Assembly (NCBI GenBank): GCA_049694275.1
Contig: JBAVQS010000303.1
Coordinates: forward strand, 1-16,414
Length of the DNA stretch: 16,414 bases
Direction of reading: 5' to 3'
Source: JBAVQS01 sp049694275
GTDB lineage: Bacteria; Chloroflexota; Anaerolineae; UBA4142; SHND01
Shown: piece after piece, positions 13,910 through 16,414 of the stretch
How positions within the stretch are numbered: the stretch's first letter is position 1
Layout: the number at the start of each line of letters is the position of its first letter
Notes under the pieces: generated by a model
Databases searched by the model: none
Told to the model about the DNA's origin: nothing
Seen by the model: only the letters and a program-made list of their open reading frames with translations
Position numbers and translations under genes: made by a program

Positions 13910-15219
13910 TGGATTTTCTCTTTTTCTCGAATACCGGTTGGCGCACGATGGATGGCGCGCATCGACCGGCGCAGTTCGCCAAGGAATTGCTCCGGCGAGG
14001 GCACCGCGTCCTCTTTGTCGAACTGGAAAACTCGGCCGACAAGCCGCATACGGATGACCTGTGGGTTGTGGGACACTATGACCTGGGGATTTCCGAACGC
14101 GAGATGACCCGCGCCTGGTACGGACAAACCTACGGGCGGCTGGATGGTTGGCGCGCGGGGATTGCGCGGGTGCTGGACCAATTCGAACGGCCCGGTTCCG
14201 ATGGCCGGGCGGCGATCTGGACGCTCCCCATTGCGCCGCTCGCCGAGTTAGCCGAAATGCTCAAGGCCCGCGGGTATTACCTGGTCTATGACTGCCTGGA
14301 CGATTTCGAGGGACTGGACCAGGCCGGTTATCATCTCTATTACCCGCAGGTCGAAGATTACCTCGTCACCCAGTCCGACCTGGTCGCGGTGCTCTCGACG
14401 ACCCTGCTGGAGAAATTTCAGCCCCGGACCGACCGGATCACACTGATACGCGATGGCGTCAGGCTGACCGATTTCGCCAACATCCCGGTTCATCCGCAGG
14501 ACCCCGCCCGCCTGCGATTGGGGTTCTGGGGCACGGTCACCCATTTCATGCTCGATATCCCACTGCTCGAGTATGTCGCCCGGGCGCGCCCGCAGTGGCA
14601 AATCGATCTGATCGGCCCGTATGATGCGGACCCGCTCGCGCCGCCGGTTGCGCCGCGCTTGCAAGTCTATCCCAATATTCGCTTGCTGGGACGCCAGCCC
14701 CATGCCGAGTTGGCCCGGCATCTGGGAACGTTCGATGTCTGCCTGCTCCCTTCGCCCGCCGACCGTTTCAATCGCGGCCGCGACCCGGTCAAGTTGTACG
14801 AATATCTTGCCGGCTATCGTCCGGTTGTCGTGACGAATCTGCCACAACTGCAATGGATGCCCTACGTCTATCTGGCGCGCGACCCCGCCGAGTTCGTGGC
14901 GCGAATCGAGGAGGCGGCCGCGACGCCGGTAGACCATGCGGTGATTGACCGGTTTCTCGCCGAGCAGACCTGGGCCTGCCGCATCGATGCCCTGCTCGGG
15001 GCCATTGCGCAGACCCCGCGCCGCGCGTCGATCGCGCCGTTCGTTCCGCCGCCTGCCAAAGACTCGCTGGCCGCCGCGCAGGCGTACATTGCGCACCTGG
15101 AGCTCTTGCTCGACGAACGGACACAGTTGATCGCCCGGATGCGCGAGGCGATGGCTGCGGCGGGCATTCGCCCCGCCCTGCGCCGCGGGATTGACCGCAT
15201 TCGGAAGCTGATTTCATGA
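13909..15219 (+). CDS. GT4-type glycosyltransferase, uninterrupted paralogue of the preceding gene
   Basis: This 436-residue protein is similar to its upstream neighbour over its whole length: MDFLFFSNTGWRTMDGAHRP, GHRVLFVE, RAWYGQTYGRLDG, YDCLDDFEG, LRLGFWGTVTHFML, LLGRQPHAELARHLGTFDVC and DPVKLYEYLAGYRPVV. The two genes are a tandem duplication that has since diverged, and may add successive sugars. It contains no 22-bp repeats and so shows the ancestral layout. A C-terminal coiled coil (AYIAHLELLLDERTQLIARM) and a basic end (RRGIDRIRKLIS) match the neighbour's tail. The ATG overlaps the upstream TAA and the TGA overlaps the next ATG, so translation is coupled at both ends. Donor and acceptor are not known. 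Confidence 0.86.
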   Translation: MDFLFFSNTGWRTMDGAHRPAQFAKELLRRGHRVLFVELENSADKPHTDDLWVVGHYDLGISEREMTRAWYGQTYGRLDGWRAGIARVLDQFERPGSDGRAAIWTLPIAPLAELAEMLKARGYYLVYDCLDDFEGLDQAGYHLYYPQVEDYLVTQSDLVAVLSTTLLEKFQPRTDRITLIRDGVRLTDFANIPVHPQDPARLRLGFWGTVTHFMLDIPLLEYVARARPQWQIDLIGPYDADPLAPPVAPRLQVYPNIRLLGRQPHAELARHLGTFDVCLLPSPADRFNRGRDPVKLYEYLAGYRPVVVTNLPQLQWMPYVYLARDPAEFVARIEEAAATPVDHAVIDRFLAEQTWACRIDALLGAIAQTPRRASIAPFVPPPAKDSLAAAQAYIAHLELLLDERTQLIARMREAMAAAGIRPALRRGIDRIRKLIS

Positions 15220-16414
15220 ACATTCTGCATGCCAGCCCGCGCTATTTGCCGGCAATTGGTGGCGCGGAAAAGCACCTGCACGAATTCTCGCGACGTCTGG
15301 TCGCCGAAGGGCATCGCGTGCAGGTGGTGACCACGAATGCGCTCGACGCCGATTCGTTCTGGAACCCCACGCGCCGTCACATCGCGTCGCGCCAGGACGT
15401 GATCGACGGCGTCGAGGTCCTGCGCCTGCCGCTTCACTATTTTCCCGTTTCCACCCTGGCCTATCGCGGCATCCGGCGCGGCCTCTCGATCCTGTCGGAG
15501 GTAGGCGCGCCGCTTACATTGTTAAACCGCATTGCTTCGAATGCCCCGAATATCCCTGACCTTGAGCGCACACTGCAAACTGACGCCTCCGCCTATGACC
15601 TGATCGCCGGGATGAACATTGCCTATGAAAGCGCGCTGATTCCCGCCTGGGCGCTCGCAGAACGGGACCGGCGCCCCTGGGTCATCTTTCCCCTCACCCA
15701 TCTTGGCGACTCGGCGGACGAGGCGCGCATTCGCAAATTCTATACCATGCGCCACCAACTGGCGTTGGTCCGCGCCGCCGCCGCCGTTTTCACCCAGACC
15801 CGAAGCGAGAGCCAATTCTTTTGCAAGGTAGGAATCGACCCCAAGCGGTTGATCCGGCTCGGACCCGGGGTGAATCCTGACGAACTACGCGGCGGGAATG
15901 CGGCGCGCGCGCGGGCACGCTGGAAGTTGCCGGGGCCGGTCGTCCTCTTTATCGGCGCACTGTCGGCGGACAAGGGGGCGCTCGCGCTCTTGCAAGCGAT
16001 GGGCCGGTTGTGGACGCAGGGCGACCGCGCGAGCACGCTGGTGATGGTAGGCGCCGAACCGGACGAATGGCGGGATGCCTTTTCCAAGGAACCGCGCGAG
16101 ATACAGGCACGGGTCCGCATGCCGGGCGTGATTTCCGATGCGGACAAGAATGATCTGCTCGCCGCCTGTAATGTCCTCGTGCTTCCCTCGCGCGTCGATT
16201 CGTTTGGAATTGTCCTGCTCGAAGCGTGGCTCTACGACAAGCCGGTGATTGGAGCGGCTGCGGGTGGCCTTCCCGATGTCATCGCCGGCGAGCAGGATGG
16301 ACTGTTGACGCCGTTTGGCGATGCCCCGGCGCTGGCCAAGGCGATTCAACGGCTCCTCCAGGACCCGGCCACGGCGGCCCAGATGGGACGCAAGGGGTGC
16401 AACAAGGTTCTGGC
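15216..16414 (+). CDS. GT4 family glycosyltransferase (3' end outside window)
   Basis: The frame opens at ATG 15216, overlapping the previous TGA (ATGA), and remains open to the window end, giving 399 codons. The N-terminus ILHASPRYLPAIGGAEKHLH is the acceptor-domain start of GT4 enzymes. The donor domain holds VVLFIGALSADKGALALLQA, MVGAEPDEW, LVLPSRVDSFGIVLLEAWLY with the Ex7E-type motif (first acidic residue Asp), and AGGLPDVIAGEQDGLLTPFG. About 20-40 residues are probably missing at the C-terminus. It is a retaining glycosyltransferase of the glycan assembly set, acting at the cytoplasmic face of the membrane. It is more distant from the two upstream paralogues than they are from each other. 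Confidence 0.87.
   Translation, partial: MNILHASPRYLPAIGGAEKHLHEFSRRLVAEGHRVQVVTTNALDADSFWNPTRRHIASRQDVIDGVEVLRLPLHYFPVSTLAYRGIRRGLSILSEVGAPLTLLNRIASNAPNIPDLERTLQTDASAYDLIAGMNIAYESALIPAWALAERDRRPWVIFPLTHLGDSADEARIRKFYTMRHQLALVRAAAAVFTQTRSESQFFCKVGIDPKRLIRLGPGVNPDELRGGNAARARARWKLPGPVVLFIGALSADKGALALLQAMGRLWTQGDRASTLVMVGAEPDEWRDAFSKEPREIQARVRMPGVISDADKNDLLAACNVLVLPSRVDSFGIVLLEAWLYDKPVIGAAAGGLPDVIAGEQDGLLTPFGDAPALAKAIQRLLQDPATAAQMGRKGCNKVL

Overview
The window is GC-rich, densely coded bacterial DNA. The GC content, the DUF433/DUF5615 and DUF5678 small genes, the interspersed palindromic repeats and the TATAAT boxes sitting almost on start codons fit a Chloroflexota (Anaerolineae-like) genome. 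No rRNA or marker gene is present, so this assignment is inference of moderate confidence.

Left part (1-2466), accessory DNA. A DUF433/DUF5615 VapBC-like toxin-antitoxin pair (the first gene is cut by the window edge) is followed by a DUF5678 protein with an N-terminal ribbon-helix-helix-like stretch. On the minus strand lies a membrane-anchored endonuclease/exonuclease/phosphatase-fold gene. It has been split by a 90-bp MITE-like element with 14-bp terminal inverted repeats and a TA duplication. Removing the element restores a full-length frame ending in the missing catalytic Ser-Asp-His motif. The roughly 330 bp between this gene and the next hold an 86-bp inverted-repeat unit and two tandem 37-bp repeats.

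Middle and right part (2467-16414), all plus strand, a surface-glycan locus. First come a secreted GH31-type glycoside hydrolase and a multi-pass GT39/ArnT-like membrane glycosyltransferase, separated by an 83-bp palindromic repeat. After two small hairpins and a TATAAT box comes a tightly packed run that looks like one operon: NDP-sugar epimerase, Wzt-like polysaccharide-export ATPase, sulfotransferase, sulfatase/alkaline-phosphatase-fold hydrolase, second sulfotransferase with a coiled-coil tail, GT2 glycosyltransferase, two paralogous GT4-type glycosyltransferases in tandem, and a third GT4 glycosyltransferase cut by the window end. Several junctions are TAATG or ATGA overlaps. Together these genes could make an NDP-sugar, assemble a glycan, sulfate it and export it. 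The export permease partner is not in the window.

The most unusual signal is a 22-bp repeat (GTCGCAGATCCCCG + AACGGGGG). It occurs about nine times, including partial and tandem copies, between 10226 and 12827, always inside coding sequence and always without breaking the frame. It has no stop codon in any of its six frames. The uninterrupted paralogue at 13909-15219 shows directly that the copies are insertions of about 14 and 20 residues in the neighbouring glycosyltransferase.
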